Source: an uncultured Prevotellaceae bacterium
GTDB lineage: Bacteria; Bacteroidota; Bacteroidia; Bacteroidales; Bacteroidaceae
Reading direction: 5' to 3'
Length of the DNA stretch: 43,927 nucleotides
NCBI GenBank assembly: GCA_902761905.1
Contig: CACWMK010000019.1
Coordinates: 1 to 43,927, forward strand
Part shown: in pieces, positions 15,803 through 25,502 of the stretch
Numbering within the stretch: position 1 is the first letter of the stretch
Layout: every line of letters begins with the position of its first letter
Made by a program: the position numbers and the translations under genes
The notes under the pieces: generated by a model
Seen by the model: the letters and a program-made list of their open reading frames with translations, nothing else
What the model was told of the DNA's origin: nothing
Database searches by the model: none

Positions 15803-16819
15803 CTAAATATTTATTTTCAAATTTTCCGTGATTACCAATAATCCACTCCAGAGCATCATTAAAGGTATCATTTCGAGGGCACAAAAGTACAAAATAATCT
15901 GCAGAAAACCGCCTTTTTGATAAAAAAAGATAGTGAAAGACTTATAAAATGTTAGTATTTTGGCTAAAATTACTATAGCTAAGGTATAAATTATGGCATT
16001 TCGGAGTGAAAAATGGAAATATGCCAATAGCAGTACTAGTGGGAATAATGCCAACCCCTCGAGTGAGGTAATAAGTAGTATAGACCTTTGAAATTGTAAA
16101 TTTTTCTTATTGGTGGAGAAGATATTGTTTACGATAGTATATAACAACATCCTTACTAGCATGTATCCCAAAATGGTTAATCCATATATAACCAATAGAA
16201 TATATTCTGATGATAAAATAAAAGTATTAGTTATAATATGTGTGGTATAGATGAAATAGAGTAGGGCATACAGCAGGCATGTGATAAATATAAACAGGAA
16301 CTGAAATTTAATCTCACTGCCAGTCTCTGTCAGTGCTTGCTCACTCTTATGGGGTGAGAATATATGTTTTGTCTGTTTTAGTAGGAATCCTGATATACGT
16401 GACAAAACGAATGTTATCAGTAGGAAACAGACTATCAGTATACCTGTAATAAAGCTGTCGTTCTGGAATGTGTAGGGGATAGGATCGCCGGATTCTCCAA
16501 CGCGTTCAATGCTTAATTCTGGATGATACATCGTGTTGTTCGAGAAGAAATTCTCCCTATAGTAGTGTGGCAGACTCACTTCCTTCAGGTCACGTGGTAT
16601 TTCCTGTCCAGGCAGATGCAGGGTATCTGGTCTACTGCTGTAGTGTATCTCTTTTGGTTCAAACCACTCTTGTATTGCTGAGTCTTGCTGTGCAGGTGTG
16701 GCATCCTTAGGCAATAACCGCAGCACCTCATATGGTGTCTGCGGTTTTGCCGAGTGTTCTACTACTGTGTCTGTATTTGCAGTAGATATAGTAGTTAGGA
16801 TGCTATCGTTCTTCAGCAT
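15803..16819 (-). CDS. DUF4271 membrane protein
   Basis: 338 residues. A polar N-terminal part (about 1-120, with many Asp/Glu/Pro and a P-G-Q-E-I-P motif) is followed by about seven hydrophobic segments from residue 123 to the end, matching DUF4271 proteins that sit beside hemD in Bacteroidetes. Function unknown. It is noticeably more AT-rich than its neighbours. It starts 6 bases after metK and ends 7 bases before hemD. Confidence 0.8.
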   Translation of the reverse strand: MLKNDSILTTISTANTDTVVEHSAKPQTPYEVLRLLPKDATPAQQDSAIQEWFEPKEIHYSSRPDTLHLPGQEIPRDLKEVSLPHYYRENFFSNNTMYHPELSIERVGESGDPIPYTFQNDSFITGILIVCFLLITFVLSRISGFLLKQTKHIFSPHKSEQALTETGSEIKFQFLFIFITCLLYALLYFIYTTHIITNTFILSSEYILLVIYGLTILGYMLVRMLLYTIVNNIFSTNKKNLQFQRSILLITSLEGLALFPLVLLLAYFHFSLRNAIIYTLAIVILAKILTFYKSFTIFFYQKGGFLQIILYFCALEMIPLMMLWSGLLVITENLKINI

Positions 16820-16825
16820 ATCTGA

Positions 16826-18082
16826 TTATAGTCCGAACTCCTTGCGTATGTCATCTACACGATCCAGCTTCTCCCATGTGAACAGTTCCACATCGATTGT
16901 CTTTGTTTCGTGATAATGACTGGTGAATGTCTTCTTTACTACTTCGCACTTTCTGCCCATATGGCCGTAAGCAGCAGTCTCGCTGTACATTGGCTGGCGA
17001 AGCTTAAGTGTACGCTCGATGGCTTTTGGACGCAGATCGAAGAGTTTCTCTATCTTCTTGGCAATCTCACCATCTGTCATCTGTACTTTGCTACGACCAT
17101 AGGTGTTAACGTAGATGTTCATTGGCTTGGCTACTCCGATGGCATAGCTTATCTGTACAAGCATCTCGTCGGCTACACCTGCTGCTACCATATTCTTGGC
17201 AATATGACGGGCTGCGTATGCTGCACTGCGGTCTACCTTCGACGAGTCCTTACCCGAGAAGGCGCCTCCTCCGTGAGCCCCCTTACCACCATAGGTGTCT
17301 ACGATAATTTTGCGGCCTGTAAGACCGGTATCTCCGTGAGGGCCACCGATCACGAACTTGCCAGTTGGGTTAACGTAGTATTTGATGTCGAGTCCAAACA
17401 GGTCGAGCACTTTCTGTGAGTGAATCTGTGACTTAACACGTGGAATCAAGATGTTTATAACGTCGTCCTTGATTTTTGCCAGCATCTTCTCGTCCTCGTC
17501 GAACTCGTCGTGCTGTGTTGATACTACAATCGTGTCTATACGCTCAGGTATTCCTTCGTCTGAGTATTGTACTGTTACCTGGCTCTTAGAGTCTGGACGC
17601 AGATAGGTCATCTCTTTGCCTTCTTTGCGAATGTCTGCCAAGGTACGCATGATCAGGTGAGCCAAATCGAGACTGACTGGCATGTAGCTTTCGGTCTCAT
17701 TTGTGGCATAACCAAACATCATACCCTGGTCTCCAGCTCCTTGCTCATCCTCGTTGCCGTTGTCGACACCACGATTGATGTCGGCGCTTTGCTCGTGTAT
17801 AGCACTCAGGATTCCACACGAATCGCCGTCGAATTGATACTCCGCTTTGGTATAGCCAATGCGCTTGATGGTCTTACGGGCCATTGTCTGCAGGTCGATG
17901 TACACATCACTGCGGACCTCACCCATAATTACTACCTGACCTGTAGTGACAAACGACTCGATGGCGCAGCGCGCCTTCGGGTCGTATGCCAGGAACTGGT
18001 CTAGTATTGCATCAGATATCTGATCTGCCACCTTATCTGGATGGCCCTCAGATACTGATTCTGACGAAAATAGATAACTCAT
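16826..18082 (-). CDS. metK: S-adenosylmethionine synthase
   Basis: 418 residues. It makes S-adenosylmethionine from methionine and ATP. G-H-P-D-K is at 13-17, the A-I-H-E-Q-S-A-D-I then G-A-G-D-Q-G segment at 95-120, and the phosphate-binding [15 protein letters not shown] loop near 270-285. A short Asn/Glu-rich insert before G-A-G-D-Q-G (about 104-114) is common in Bacteroidetes enzymes. It lies 21 bases after the M16 peptidase gene. Confidence 0.97.
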   Translation of the reverse strand: MSYLFSSESVSEGHPDKVADQISDAILDQFLAYDPKARCAIESFVTTGQVVIMGEVRSDVYIDLQTMARKTIKRIGYTKAEYQFDGDSCGILSAIHEQSADINRGVDNGNEDEQGAGDQGMMFGYATNETESYMPVSLDLAHLIMRTLADIRKEGKEMTYLRPDSKSQVTVQYSDEGIPERIDTIVVSTQHDEFDEDEKMLAKIKDDVINILIPRVKSQIHSQKVLDLFGLDIKYYVNPTGKFVIGGPHGDTGLTGRKIIVDTYGGKGAHGGGAFSGKDSSKVDRSAAYAARHIAKNMVAAGVADEMLVQISYAIGVAKPMNIYVNTYGRSKVQMTDGEIAKKIEKLFDLRPKAIERTLKLRQPMYSETAAYGHMGRKCEVVKKTFTSHYHETKTIDVELFTWEKLDRVDDIRKEFGL

Positions 18083-18103
18083 TCTTTATATTTAATGTTT
18101 TGA

Positions 18104-20923
18104 TTATTCTGCGGGCATCATGATTACCTCTGCAGCATTACCTGCCTTCAGCAGTTCGGCTACAAAAGCACTGATGGACTCTACTGTCTGGGCATTAACC
18201 ACCTTCTCGTAGTCGGTATCGAAGTCCATACCGTACTTACGCCATGTGTTGATGCGGCCCAGCCAGTAGCTGTTCTGCTTGCGCTGGTCGCCCAGATTCT
18301 TCAGCAGATACTCCTTAACCTTCTGCAGCTTGTCAGCGTCACAGGTCTTGGCCATAGCGTTCACCTCATCGCGCAGAATCTGGTTTGCGATGTCTGCTTT
18401 CTCTGGCTTCATTGGGCACTGTGCCAAGATGTAAGCCTCTGTTTCGAAGTCGTTGCGGCTCATGCTTGCGGCTGCACCTACGGTGTAGGCAGCACTTGCA
18501 TCTTCACGAATCTTCTTCAGGTATTCCATGCTCAGAATCTGACCAGCGATAGTTGCTTTGATGCTGTTCTCGAGGTTATAAGGCAGGTCGTTGCTGTACC
18601 AGTACATCACTGCGATAGCCTTTGGTGTTTCAGCCTTGTGATTGAAGTGATTCAGTACCTTACCCTTGAAGTCGGTGTCAACCTTCTTTGCCTTCTCTAC
18701 CTTCTTCTTTGATGGCAGCGAGGCGATGTACTGCTCGATGAGAGGACGGATAGTAGCCTCGTCGTAGTTACCGATGATTGTAAAGGTGTAGGCAGCAGCA
18801 TTGGCTGTGCGCTCCTTGGCAATCTGCAGTACGCGATCATAGCTGACATTCTTCAGCTCGCTAGCCTCGATTGACTTGAATCGTGGGTTGTGGCAGCTGA
18901 ATGTGGCCTGTACAGAGTCGTTCAATACGTTCTCTGGCTGCAGCAGACGGTTCTTCAACAGTGTCTCTGTTGTTGTCATCATATTGTCGAACGACTTCTG
19001 GTCCTTATTGATGTTAGTGAAGTAGAGATAAACCAACTGCAGCATAGTCTCTACGTCCTTAGGAGTAGAACTGCCGCTTACGTTCTGACGATAAGTGCTC
19101 ATCGAGAGCGATGCACTGGCAATCTTACCAGCCAGAGCCTTCTCCAATTCAGTGTGTGAGAAATTACCCAGTCCACTGGCCTCTACTACATCGTCGAACA
19201 TCTTGATGTTTGCAAAGTCCTTCTCGCCATAGAGTGCAGAACCACCGAAGCCCTCACCGCGCAAGATTACCTGGTCTTTCTTAAGGTCGGTCTTCTTCAA
19301 AACCACCTTAACGCCGTTAGAGAGTTCTAGTTCTGTATATCCGAACTTATCGTTCTTTGTTTCCTTCTTAATAGAACCCTTCTTAGGCATGGTTGTCATC
19401 AGTGGTTCGTCCTTTACGTTGTCCACATATGCCTCAATCTGGGCAGCACGTGCGGCAGCGATAGCCTTCTTTACCCCATCCTCTGTAGGATAAACTGCTC
19501 CCTCTTTCTCGTTGTTGAAGTTCAGTACTACCAAGTTGCTGTCCTTCTGAGAGATTAGCTGCTTTGCCACCTCGTTAATAGCCTCGATGGGGATAACGGG
19601 GATAATCTGCTTCATTGTCTCGTATGTATAGTCGAGGCTTGGGATAGGTTCGTTGTCGATGAAGTGCTGAACATACTGGTTTACAAACTGGCTGTTGAAG
19701 CGCTTGTCCTTGTTAGAGTACTGCTTGTCAAGATTGCTTGTGAAGTCAGCCTTGAATCGGTTATACTCTGTAGGAGTAAATCCAAACTCAGCTGCTCTAC
19801 GAGCCTCTGTGAGTACTGCTGTCAGCGCAGCCTCTGTCTGTCCGTCCTTGGGCAGGAAGCCAAGCTCAAATGCATCAACGGTATTTGAGAGCAGGTACTG
19901 CCCATCGCTGGCAAATGCCTGCAGGAATGGACTCTCTGGTTTCTCAGCATACTCCTTCAGACGGTCTCTCAACATTGAGAGGGCTGCGTCCTTAATATAG
20001 TCTGTAATCAGATATGCCATTGTTCCCTTAAGGGTGTCGGGGAATGCCTCATGCTTCATCAGTACCTCCATAATGTTATAGCGCTGCTCCTTATCCTTGT
20101 CGATAACGATGATAGGCTCTGCATTGTCGGGTACAGGATACTTAACAACCTTCTCTGGGTTCTCTGGCAACTTGATGTCTGCAAACATGCCCTTAATCTT
20201 CTCTTCTACCTTGTTTACATCTACATCACCTACTACGATGATTGCCTGATTGTCAGGACGATACCACTTCTCGTAGTATGCCTGCAGGAATGGACGCTCA
20301 AAGTTGTCGATAATCTCCATCAGTCCGATAGGCATACGATAGCCGTACTTAGAACCAGGATAGAGCTTTGGAAGATCGCGCTCCAGCATGCGCTGCTGTG
20401 CACTTGTGCGCAGACGCCACTCCTCGTGGATAACGCCACGCTCCTTCTCAATCTCCTCCTGCTCAAGCAGCAGTCCGTCGGCCCAGTCATACAGAATCAG
20501 CAGACATGAGTCAACGATACCCTCGCGCGTGGTAGGTACGTTGCTAATATTATAAACTGTCTGGTCGATCGAAGTGTATGCATTCAGATCGGTACCAAAT
20601 TTCACACCGATGCTTTCGCACCAGCGCAGCAATTCGTTGCCTTTAAAGTGTTTCGAACCATTGAAGGCCATGTGCTCAAGGAAGTGAGCCAGACCACGCT
20701 GGTCGTCGTTCTCCTGAATTGAACCTACCTTCTGAGCGATGTAGAACTCAGCACGGTTCTCAGGCCAGTTGTTGTGACGGATGTAGTATGTCAATCCGTT
20801 GTCGAGTTTACCGATGCGAACATCGGGATCTACTGGAATAGATGGCATCTGCATTTGTGCCATCATTGTTACTGCGCCGACCAAGGTCAGCAGAATGGTC
20901 GATAGAATTTTTTTCATCTTCAT
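18104..20923 (-). CDS. M16-family zinc peptidase (pitrilysin/insulinase-like)
   Basis: 939 residues with a signal peptide (cleavage near M-M-A-Q, residues 20-23), so periplasmic or envelope-bound. The inverted zinc motif HxxEH is intact in H-F-L-E-H (H80, E83, H84), followed by N-G-S-K-H-F, with the third ligand expected in the E-E-I-E-K-E-R-G-V-I-H-E-E region (about 157-170). The second half repeats the fold without a zinc site (from about 520), the usual two-part clamshell. Likely degrades short peptides. A promoter at 20960 makes it the first gene of the run ending in tyrS. Confidence 0.93.
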   Translation of the reverse strand: MKMKKILSTILLTLVGAVTMMAQMQMPSIPVDPDVRIGKLDNGLTYYIRHNNWPENRAEFYIAQKVGSIQENDDQRGLAHFLEHMAFNGSKHFKGNELLRWCESIGVKFGTDLNAYTSIDQTVYNISNVPTTREGIVDSCLLILYDWADGLLLEQEEIEKERGVIHEEWRLRTSAQQRMLERDLPKLYPGSKYGYRMPIGLMEIIDNFERPFLQAYYEKWYRPDNQAIIVVGDVDVNKVEEKIKGMFADIKLPENPEKVVKYPVPDNAEPIIVIDKDKEQRYNIMEVLMKHEAFPDTLKGTMAYLITDYIKDAALSMLRDRLKEYAEKPESPFLQAFASDGQYLLSNTVDAFELGFLPKDGQTEAALTAVLTEARRAAEFGFTPTEYNRFKADFTSNLDKQYSNKDKRFNSQFVNQYVQHFIDNEPIPSLDYTYETMKQIIPVIPIEAINEVAKQLISQKDSNLVVLNFNNEKEGAVYPTEDGVKKAIAAARAAQIEAYVDNVKDEPLMTTMPKKGSIKKETKNDKFGYTELELSNGVKVVLKKTDLKKDQVILRGEGFGGSALYGEKDFANIKMFDDVVEASGLGNFSHTELEKALAGKIASASLSMSTYRQNVSGSSTPKDVETMLQLVYLYFTNINKDQKSFDNMMTTTETLLKNRLLQPENVLNDSVQATFSCHNPRFKSIEASELKNVSYDRVLQIAKERTANAAAYTFTIIGNYDEATIRPLIEQYIASLPSKKKVEKAKKVDTDFKGKVLNHFNHKAETPKAIAVMYWYSNDLPYNLENSIKATIAGQILSMEYLKKIREDASAAYTVGAAASMSRNDFETEAYILAQCPMKPEKADIANQILRDEVNAMAKTCDADKLQKVKEYLLKNLGDQRKQNSYWLGRINTWRKYGMDFDTDYEKVVNAQTVESISAFVAELLKAGNAAEVIMMPAE

Positions 20924-20959
20924 TTTAAGTATTGGTTGCTACATAATTTTATTCGGGTG

Positions 20960-20967
20960 CAAAGTTA
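20960..20967 (-). promoter_or_regulatory. -7 box for the M16-metK-...-tyrS run
   Basis: The minus strand reads TAACTTTG; TTTG occurs 22 bases further upstream (20990-20993), slightly longer than ideal. Confidence 0.65.
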
Positions 20968-21026
20968 CACCTTTTTTGTCTATTTGCAGCAAAATCTACG
21001 TTAAAGCTACGTTAAATGTTAACTTA

Positions 21027-22256
21027 TCATACCAATAATCGCTTAGCAAAGTACCTTACAGGATACCATACAGAGAGGAATCCTACTACCAGCACTGTAA
21101 CGAACACCACTACTATATCCTCTGGATGTACGCTTACAGGATAGGCATTTATCACAAATGTACCGCTCGACGAACCCAGTGCAACTATTCCATATCGTTG
21201 CTGAATCCAGCAGAGTGTCAGTCCTATTACGATACCTATAATAGCACCTATTGCTGATATCATTCGGCCCTCGAACAGGAATATACGAACTATCTGCTTG
21301 TCTGATGCTCCTAGGTTGCGCAGCGTAACCACATCGTCTTTCTTGTCGATGATAAGCATCGATAGCGAACCTATGATATTGAAGCAAGCCACCATCAAGA
21401 TGAATGTCAGGAAGATGTATGCTATCAGTTTCTCGATCTTCATTATCTTGAAGGTATCGTCTTGCTGCTCAAAGCGGTCTTTTACCACAAACTTGTCGGC
21501 ACACAGCTGCTTTATCTGTGACTTGACCTTATCGAAGTTGCTTCCAGGTTTCAGTCTAAGTTCGAGCGACGACAACATTCCTTGCTGACCAAACAATCGG
21601 CGTGCAAACGATATGCTTGTCAGTATGTAGTTCTTGTCGTAGCGCGCTTGTTTTACATTAAACAATACGCCAGGCGAATACAACTCGTCTTCTTCGAAAG
21701 CCTCCTCTGGGTTAGTCATGTCCAACTGGCCTTCGCGCTTAGGAGCGTATATACGTAGCGGCTCTTCGTAGGTATATCCTGTACCAAGTATTTCGGCTAG
21801 TCTTATGCCTAGTGTGCCGTAGTCCATATCGGCTGCATGCAGACTGAAGTCGCCATTGCCTACCAGTATCTCGTTGATGTGTGTAAGCTTGTCGAAGTTG
21901 TCGTCTACGCCCTTTATCACTACCATAGCCTGTCTGCCGCGATATATGGCTAGTGCCATATCCTCAACGCTCTCTGTGGCTACTTCTATTTCTGGCAGCT
22001 TGCGTATCTCTGTCAGTATTGGATCGTCGGCGGCAACTGTCTTTCCCTCAGCAGGCATCACCTTTAGCTGTGGGTCGAAGCTGGTAAAGAATGATGCTAC
22101 CAAGTCGTGGAATCCGTTAAATACCGATAGCGTGACAACCAGCGCCATTGTGGCTACGGCTACGCCAACGACAGAAATTCCACTTATGACGTTGATGGCA
22201 TGAGTGGATTTCTTCGAGAACAGATATCTGCGGGCTATGAAGAAGGGAAAGTTCAT
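21027..22256 (-). CDS. ABC transporter permease of the FtsX/LolC-E type
   Basis: 409 residues. One membrane segment near the N-terminus (about 17-48), a large periplasmic domain (50-270), then three membrane segments near the C-terminus: the FtsX/MacB topology. The N-terminus F-I-A-R-R-Y-L-F-S-K-K-S-T-H-A-I-N matches the LolC/E start. Such permeases release lipoproteins from the inner membrane towards the outer membrane. No ATPase gene is adjacent. Its ATG overlaps the rbfA stop by 4 bases, an odd but common pairing in this phylum. Confidence 0.85.
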   Translation of the reverse strand: MNFPFFIARRYLFSKKSTHAINVISGISVVGVAVATMALVVTLSVFNGFHDLVASFFTSFDPQLKVMPAEGKTVAADDPILTEIRKLPEIEVATESVEDMALAIYRGRQAMVVIKGVDDNFDKLTHINEILVGNGDFSLHAADMDYGTLGIRLAEILGTGYTYEEPLRIYAPKREGQLDMTNPEEAFEEDELYSPGVLFNVKQARYDKNYILTSISFARRLFGQQGMLSSLELRLKPGSNFDKVKSQIKQLCADKFVVKDRFEQQDDTFKIMKIEKLIAYIFLTFILMVACFNIIGSLSMLIIDKKDDVVTLRNLGASDKQIVRIFLFEGRMISAIGAIIGIVIGLTLCWIQQRYGIVALGSSSGTFVINAYPVSVHPEDIVVVFVTVLVVGFLSVWYPVRYFAKRLLV

Positions 22257-22588
22257 TTCTTCAGCAGTTCATCGATATGCTCGATATAGTCGAGCGAGTC
22301 GTCGATAAAGAATCGCAGTTCTGGTATGATGCGCATCTGATTACGTACGCGTGTACCTAGTTCATAACGTATCTGCTTGCTGTTGGCATTGATGTTTGTC
22401 AGAATCTCTTCGCCCTTCTCGCTTGGGAATACGCTCAGATATGCAGTGCAGATACTCAGGTCGGGTGATATTTTGGTGCGTGTTACCGATATCATCACGC
22501 CGTGAGTGGCGCGTGTCTGTTGTTGGAATATCAGCGAGAGCTCCTTCTGCAGCAATCTCGCAATCTTGTTTTGTCTTGTCTCTTGCAT
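22253..22588 (-). CDS. rbfA: Ribosome-binding factor A
   Basis: 111 residues with the RbfA pattern: T-R-Q-N-K-I-A-R-L-L-Q-K-E-L at the start, V-T-R-T-K-I-S-P-D-L-S-I-C-T-A-Y-L-S in the KH-like core, and R-I-I-P-E-L-R-F-F-I-D-D-S-L-D near the end. It helps mature the 30S subunit. Lies between the methyltransferase gene and the ABC permease; an AT-rich heptamer array sits directly before its ATG. Confidence 0.95.
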   Translation of the reverse strand: MQETRQNKIARLLQKELSLIFQQQTRATHGVMISVTRTKISPDLSICTAYLSVFPSEKGEEILTNINANSKQIRYELGTRVRNQMRIIPELRFFIDDSLDYIEHIDELLKK

Positions 22589-22610
22589 CTCTTAAATCTT
22601 AATTCTAAAT
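22589..22610. repeat. AT-rich heptamer array before rbfA
   Basis: Units CTCTTAA, ATCTTAA, TTCTAAA lie directly before the rbfA ATG and include the stop codon of the methyltransferase gene. Confidence 0.65.
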
Positions 22611-23237
22611 TTCTTTTTTTCTTATCAGTGTTAATCCATCGCGGAGCGGAAGAATCACCTGTTCCACACGCTGATCGCGGGCTATGTAGTCGTTGAATGT
22701 CTCTATTCCCTGAGTCTGTCGGTCCTTGTCGTAGGCTCTGTCCACCACATGTCCGTCCCAAAGAGTGTTGTCGGCCAGTATAAAGCCGCCCGGTTTCAGT
22801 ATGCTCATCACCATCTCGTAGCAGTCACGATATGTGCGTTTGTCGCCATCCATAAATGCAAGGTCGAACTCTATGCCAAGTTTTGGGGCCTCCTGTAGAG
22901 CATCACCGATGATGAACTCTATCTTATCGGCCACGTTCGAACCCTCTATCCACGGCCGGGTAAAGTCCTCCATCTCATCGTTTATCTCGAAGGTATAAAG
23001 CCGTCCGCTTTCGTCCAGTCCTTCTGCCATCGATATGGCACTGTATCCGCTGAATGTTCCTATCTCCAGGATGTTCTTGGGTCGAATCATCTTTACCAGC
23101 ATCTTAAGTAGTCGGCCCTGTAAGTGTCCACTCGCCATACGTCCGTGGATGGTGTGTATGTGGGTGGCTCGCCATAGTCGGTACAGGTAGTCGGGCTCTG
23201 GCTCCGTATGTTGCAGGATATACTCGTCGAGCGTCAT
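22605..23237 (-). CDS. O-methyltransferase (SAM-dependent, COMT-like)
   Basis: 210 residues from the ATG at 23237, which overlaps the aroQ stop as ATGA; the frame continues to 23309 but that extension would run deep into aroQ. The SAM-binding motif I-L-E-I-G-T-F-S-G-Y-S-A is at 56-67, followed by D-L-A-F-M-D-G-D-K-R-T-Y and L-K-P-G-G-F-I-L-A-D-N-T-L-W-D-G, typical of cation-dependent small O-methyltransferases related to catechol or caffeoyl-CoA enzymes. Substrate unknown. Confidence 0.9.
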   Translation of the reverse strand: MTLDEYILQHTEPEPDYLYRLWRATHIHTIHGRMASGHLQGRLLKMLVKMIRPKNILEIGTFSGYSAISMAEGLDESGRLYTFEINDEMEDFTRPWIEGSNVADKIEFIIGDALQEAPKLGIEFDLAFMDGDKRTYRDCYEMVMSILKPGGFILADNTLWDGHVVDRAYDKDRQTQGIETFNDYIARDQRVEQVILPLRDGLTLIRKKEI

Positions 23238-23650
23238 CCCTTCAGAGCTTCTATGGCCAAACGGTACGAGTCGAGACCGAAGCCGAGAATTACACCCTTG
23301 CAGGCGCATGAAATCATCGATTTGTGGCGGAACTCCTCGCGCTGATGCACATTCGAGATGTGAACCTCGATAACCGGTGTCTTCAGCGAGCGGATGCAGT
23401 CCTGCAGAGCTATCGATGTGTGGGTGTAGGCTCCTGCATTCAGCACGATACCATCGTAGCTGAAGCCCACCTCCTGCATCTTGTCAATCAGAACACCCTC
23501 GATGTTGCTCTGAAAGTACTCGATGTCTACATCGGTGAAGCGGTTGCGCAACTCAGGCAGGTAGGCGTCGAACGACGACGAACCATAGATGCCTGGCTCC
23601 CTCTGGCCCAACAAGTTCAAGTTAGGACCATTGATAATCAGAATCTTCAT
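23234..23650 (-). CDS. aroQ: 3-dehydroquinate dehydratase, type II
   Basis: 138 residues, third step of the shikimate pathway. The start at 23650 gives the family N-terminus M-K-I-L-I-I-N-G-P-N-L-N-L-L-G, with catalytic Tyr22 in P-G-I-Y-G, L-N-A-G-A-Y-T-H-T-S and the histidine motif E-V-H-I-S-N. The open frame reaches 23842, but the promoter at 23679 excludes that. First gene of aroQ-methyltransferase-rbfA-permease. Confidence 0.96.
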   Translation of the reverse strand: MKILIINGPNLNLLGQREPGIYGSSSFDAYLPELRNRFTDVDIEYFQSNIEGVLIDKMQEVGFSYDGIVLNAGAYTHTSIALQDCIRSLKTPVIEVHISNVHQREEFRHKSMISCACKGVILGFGLDSYRLAIEALKG

Positions 23651-23678
23651 TTTCAGTATAAATGTATTAATACGGCTG

Positions 23679-23710
23679 CAAAGGTACGAATAAGTGAGCA
23701 AAAATCCAAA
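23679..23710 (-). promoter_or_regulatory. Promoter of the aroQ operon
   Basis: On the minus strand, TTTG (23710-23707), a 20-base spacer and TACCTTTG (23686-23679). Divergent from the xerD promoter. Confidence 0.75.
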
Positions 23711-23728
23711 TTTATTGAAAAAATGTAG

Positions 23729-23736
23729 TAACTTTG
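23729..23736 (+). promoter_or_regulatory. -7 box for xerD
   Basis: TAACTTTG lies 10 bases before the first ATG of xerD, implying a nearly leaderless message or use of the ATG at 23753. The -33 box is weak. Confidence 0.55.
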
Positions 23737-23746
23737 CACCAAAAAT

Positions 23747-24661
23747 ATGCAAATGAGTAGCGAAAAGGACGTTGTAAAAGCCTATGTGCGCTATCTTAAG
23801 CTTCAGCGCAACATGTCGGGCAACACGCTCGATGCTTATCAACGTGATCTCCGCAAACTACTCGATTACTTAGAACGAGAGCAGAAATCCGTACGCGATG
23901 TTGAACTGGTTGACCTCGAGCACTTCTCTGCAGGTCTGCACGATATTGGCATCCATCCACGTTCGCAATGTCGTATACTTAGTGGTGTACGTAGCTTCTT
24001 CAAGTTCTTGCAACTCGATGGATTTCGAGACGATGATCCAACAGAATTACTCGAATCTCCACAGATAGGCGACCATCTGCCCGAAGTTCTTACTACAGAA
24101 GAGGTAGACCGACTCGAAGCAAGCATTGATCTCTCCAAATGGGAGGGCCATCGCAATCGTGCTATTATCGAGGTTCTCTTCTCATGTGGACTTCGTGTTA
24201 GCGAACTTGTAAACTTGAAACTGTCCGACCTTTATATAGATGAGGAGTATGTACGTGTGATGGGTAAAGGCTCAAAGGAGCGACTAGTTCCGATATCGCA
24301 AAAGGCTATAGTCGAACTTCGGAATTGGTTCTACGATCGCAATCTGATGAAGATTAAACCTGGCGAAGAGGACTTCGTGTTCCTGAACCGTCGTGGCGCG
24401 CACCTCACTCGTACCATGATTCTCATCATGATCAAGGCTCAAGCCAAGGATGCCGGTATCCAAAAGACTATTTCCCCCCACACCCTTCGTCATTCTTTTG
24501 CTACGGCATTATTGGAAGGCGGTGCCGACCTCCGTTTCATCCAAGCATTATTAGGCCACGAGGATATCGGCACCACAGAAATCTATACTCATATAGATAC
24601 TTCAACCCTAAGACAAGAAATCCTCGAGCATCACCCGAGGAATATGAGACACAAAAAATAG
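23747..24661 (+). CDS. xerD: Tyrosine recombinase XerD
   Basis: 304 residues, close to the usual 298. The N-terminal SAM-like core-binding domain covers about 8-95; the catalytic domain follows. All six active residues are seen: R150 (C-G-L-R-V-S-E-L), K174 (K-G-S-K-E-R), H245 and R248 (S-P-H-T-L-R-H), H271 (L-L-G-H-E-D) and Tyr280 (E-I-Y-T-H). With a XerC-type partner it resolves chromosome dimers at dif. Its chromosomal setting and canonical length argue against a mobile integrase. It is convergent with murI, with 1 base between stop codons. The ATG at 23753 is an alternative start. Confidence 0.93.
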   Translation: MQMSSEKDVVKAYVRYLKLQRNMSGNTLDAYQRDLRKLLDYLEREQKSVRDVELVDLEHFSAGLHDIGIHPRSQCRILSGVRSFFKFLQLDGFRDDDPTELLESPQIGDHLPEVLTTEEVDRLEASIDLSKWEGHRNRAIIEVLFSCGLRVSELVNLKLSDLYIDEEYVRVMGKGSKERLVPISQKAIVELRNWFYDRNLMKIKPGEEDFVFLNRRGAHLTRTMILIMIKAQAKDAGIQKTISPHTLRHSFATALLEGGADLRFIQALLGHEDIGTTEIYTHIDTSTLRQEILEHHPRNMRHKK

Positions 24662-24662
24662 T

Positions 24663-25502
24663 TTATCCTAATGTGATATTATCTACCTCTACGGGTTCGT
24701 GGAGGAAGATTTGGGCTTGTTCCTTGAACTTCTGAGGGTTTTCGGTGGTTAGGTAGTGGACGTCTGCGTTTTTGGCACATTTCTGCTCAATCTGCGGATG
24801 ACGCTCGAGATATTTTTTCAGACTCTCGGCCACGTATTCGCCTTGGGGCACTACACGTACTCCTGCGGGTAGATATTTTAGTATCTTGGGCATAAGGAGA
24901 GGGTAGTGGGTGCATCCCAGGATGATGGTGTCGATCTCGGGGTCCTTACGCATTATCTCGTCGATACGCTTCTTTACGAAGTAGTCGGCTCCTGGTGAGT
25001 CGGCCTCGTTGTATTCTACCAATGGAACCCAGAAAGGACAGGCTACGCCAGATACTTTGAAGTCGGGATGAAGTTTGTGGATTTCAAGGTCGTAGCTCTC
25101 GCTCTTGATTGTTCCCTCGGTGGCAAGTACTCCTACATGTTTAGATGTGGTAAGATCGCCAATGACCTCGGCTGTGGGACGAATGATGCCTAGTACGCGG
25201 CGATTAGGGTCGATCTGTGGCAGGTCGTTCTGCTGGATGGTGCGTAATGCCTTGGCCGATGCTGTGTTACAACCTAATATCACCAGGTGGCAGCCCATCT
25301 CGAAGAGTTTTAGTACGGCTTGACGTGTAAACTCATAGACCACGTCGAACGAGCGTGGTCCATAGGGTGCACGGGCGTTGTCGCCCAAATAAAGATAATC
25401 GTATTCGGGAAGCAGCTGACGGATGCCATGCAGGATGGTAAGTCCGCCGTAACCGCTGTCGAAGATTCCTATCGGTCCAGGATTACTTGACAGGTTCTGC
25501 AT
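24663..25502 (-). CDS. murI: Glutamate racemase
   Basis: 279 residues; makes D-glutamate for peptidoglycan. I-G-I-F-D-S-G-Y-G-G-L-T is at 11-22, catalytic Cys78 in L-G-C-N-T-A-S-A and Cys197 in L-G-C-T-H-Y-P-L-L. The ATG lies 20 bases inside the preceding ompH gene, so the genes overlap and are probably translationally coupled. Last gene of the envelope run that starts at DUF6242. Confidence 0.95.
   Translation of the reverse strand: MQNLSSNPGPIGIFDSGYGGLTILHGIRQLLPEYDYLYLGDNARAPYGPRSFDVVYEFTRQAVLKLFEMGCHLVILGCNTASAKALRTIQQNDLPQIDPNRRVLGIIRPTAEVIGDLTTSKHVGVLATEGTIKSESYDLEIHKLHPDFKVSGVACPFWVPLVEYNEADSPGADYFVKKRIDEIMRKDPEIDTIILGCTHYPLLMPKILKYLPAGVRVVPQGEYVAESLKKYLERHPQIEQKCAKNADVHYLTTENPQKFKEQAQIFLHEPVEVDNITLG

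Noticed and set aside
23651-23842. N-terminal extension of aroQ
   Set aside because: The family N-terminus begins at 23650 and a promoter lies within the extension.
23747-24661. xerD as a mobile-element integrase
   Set aside because: Canonical XerD length and motifs, core-gene neighbours and no element genes or att repeats nearby.
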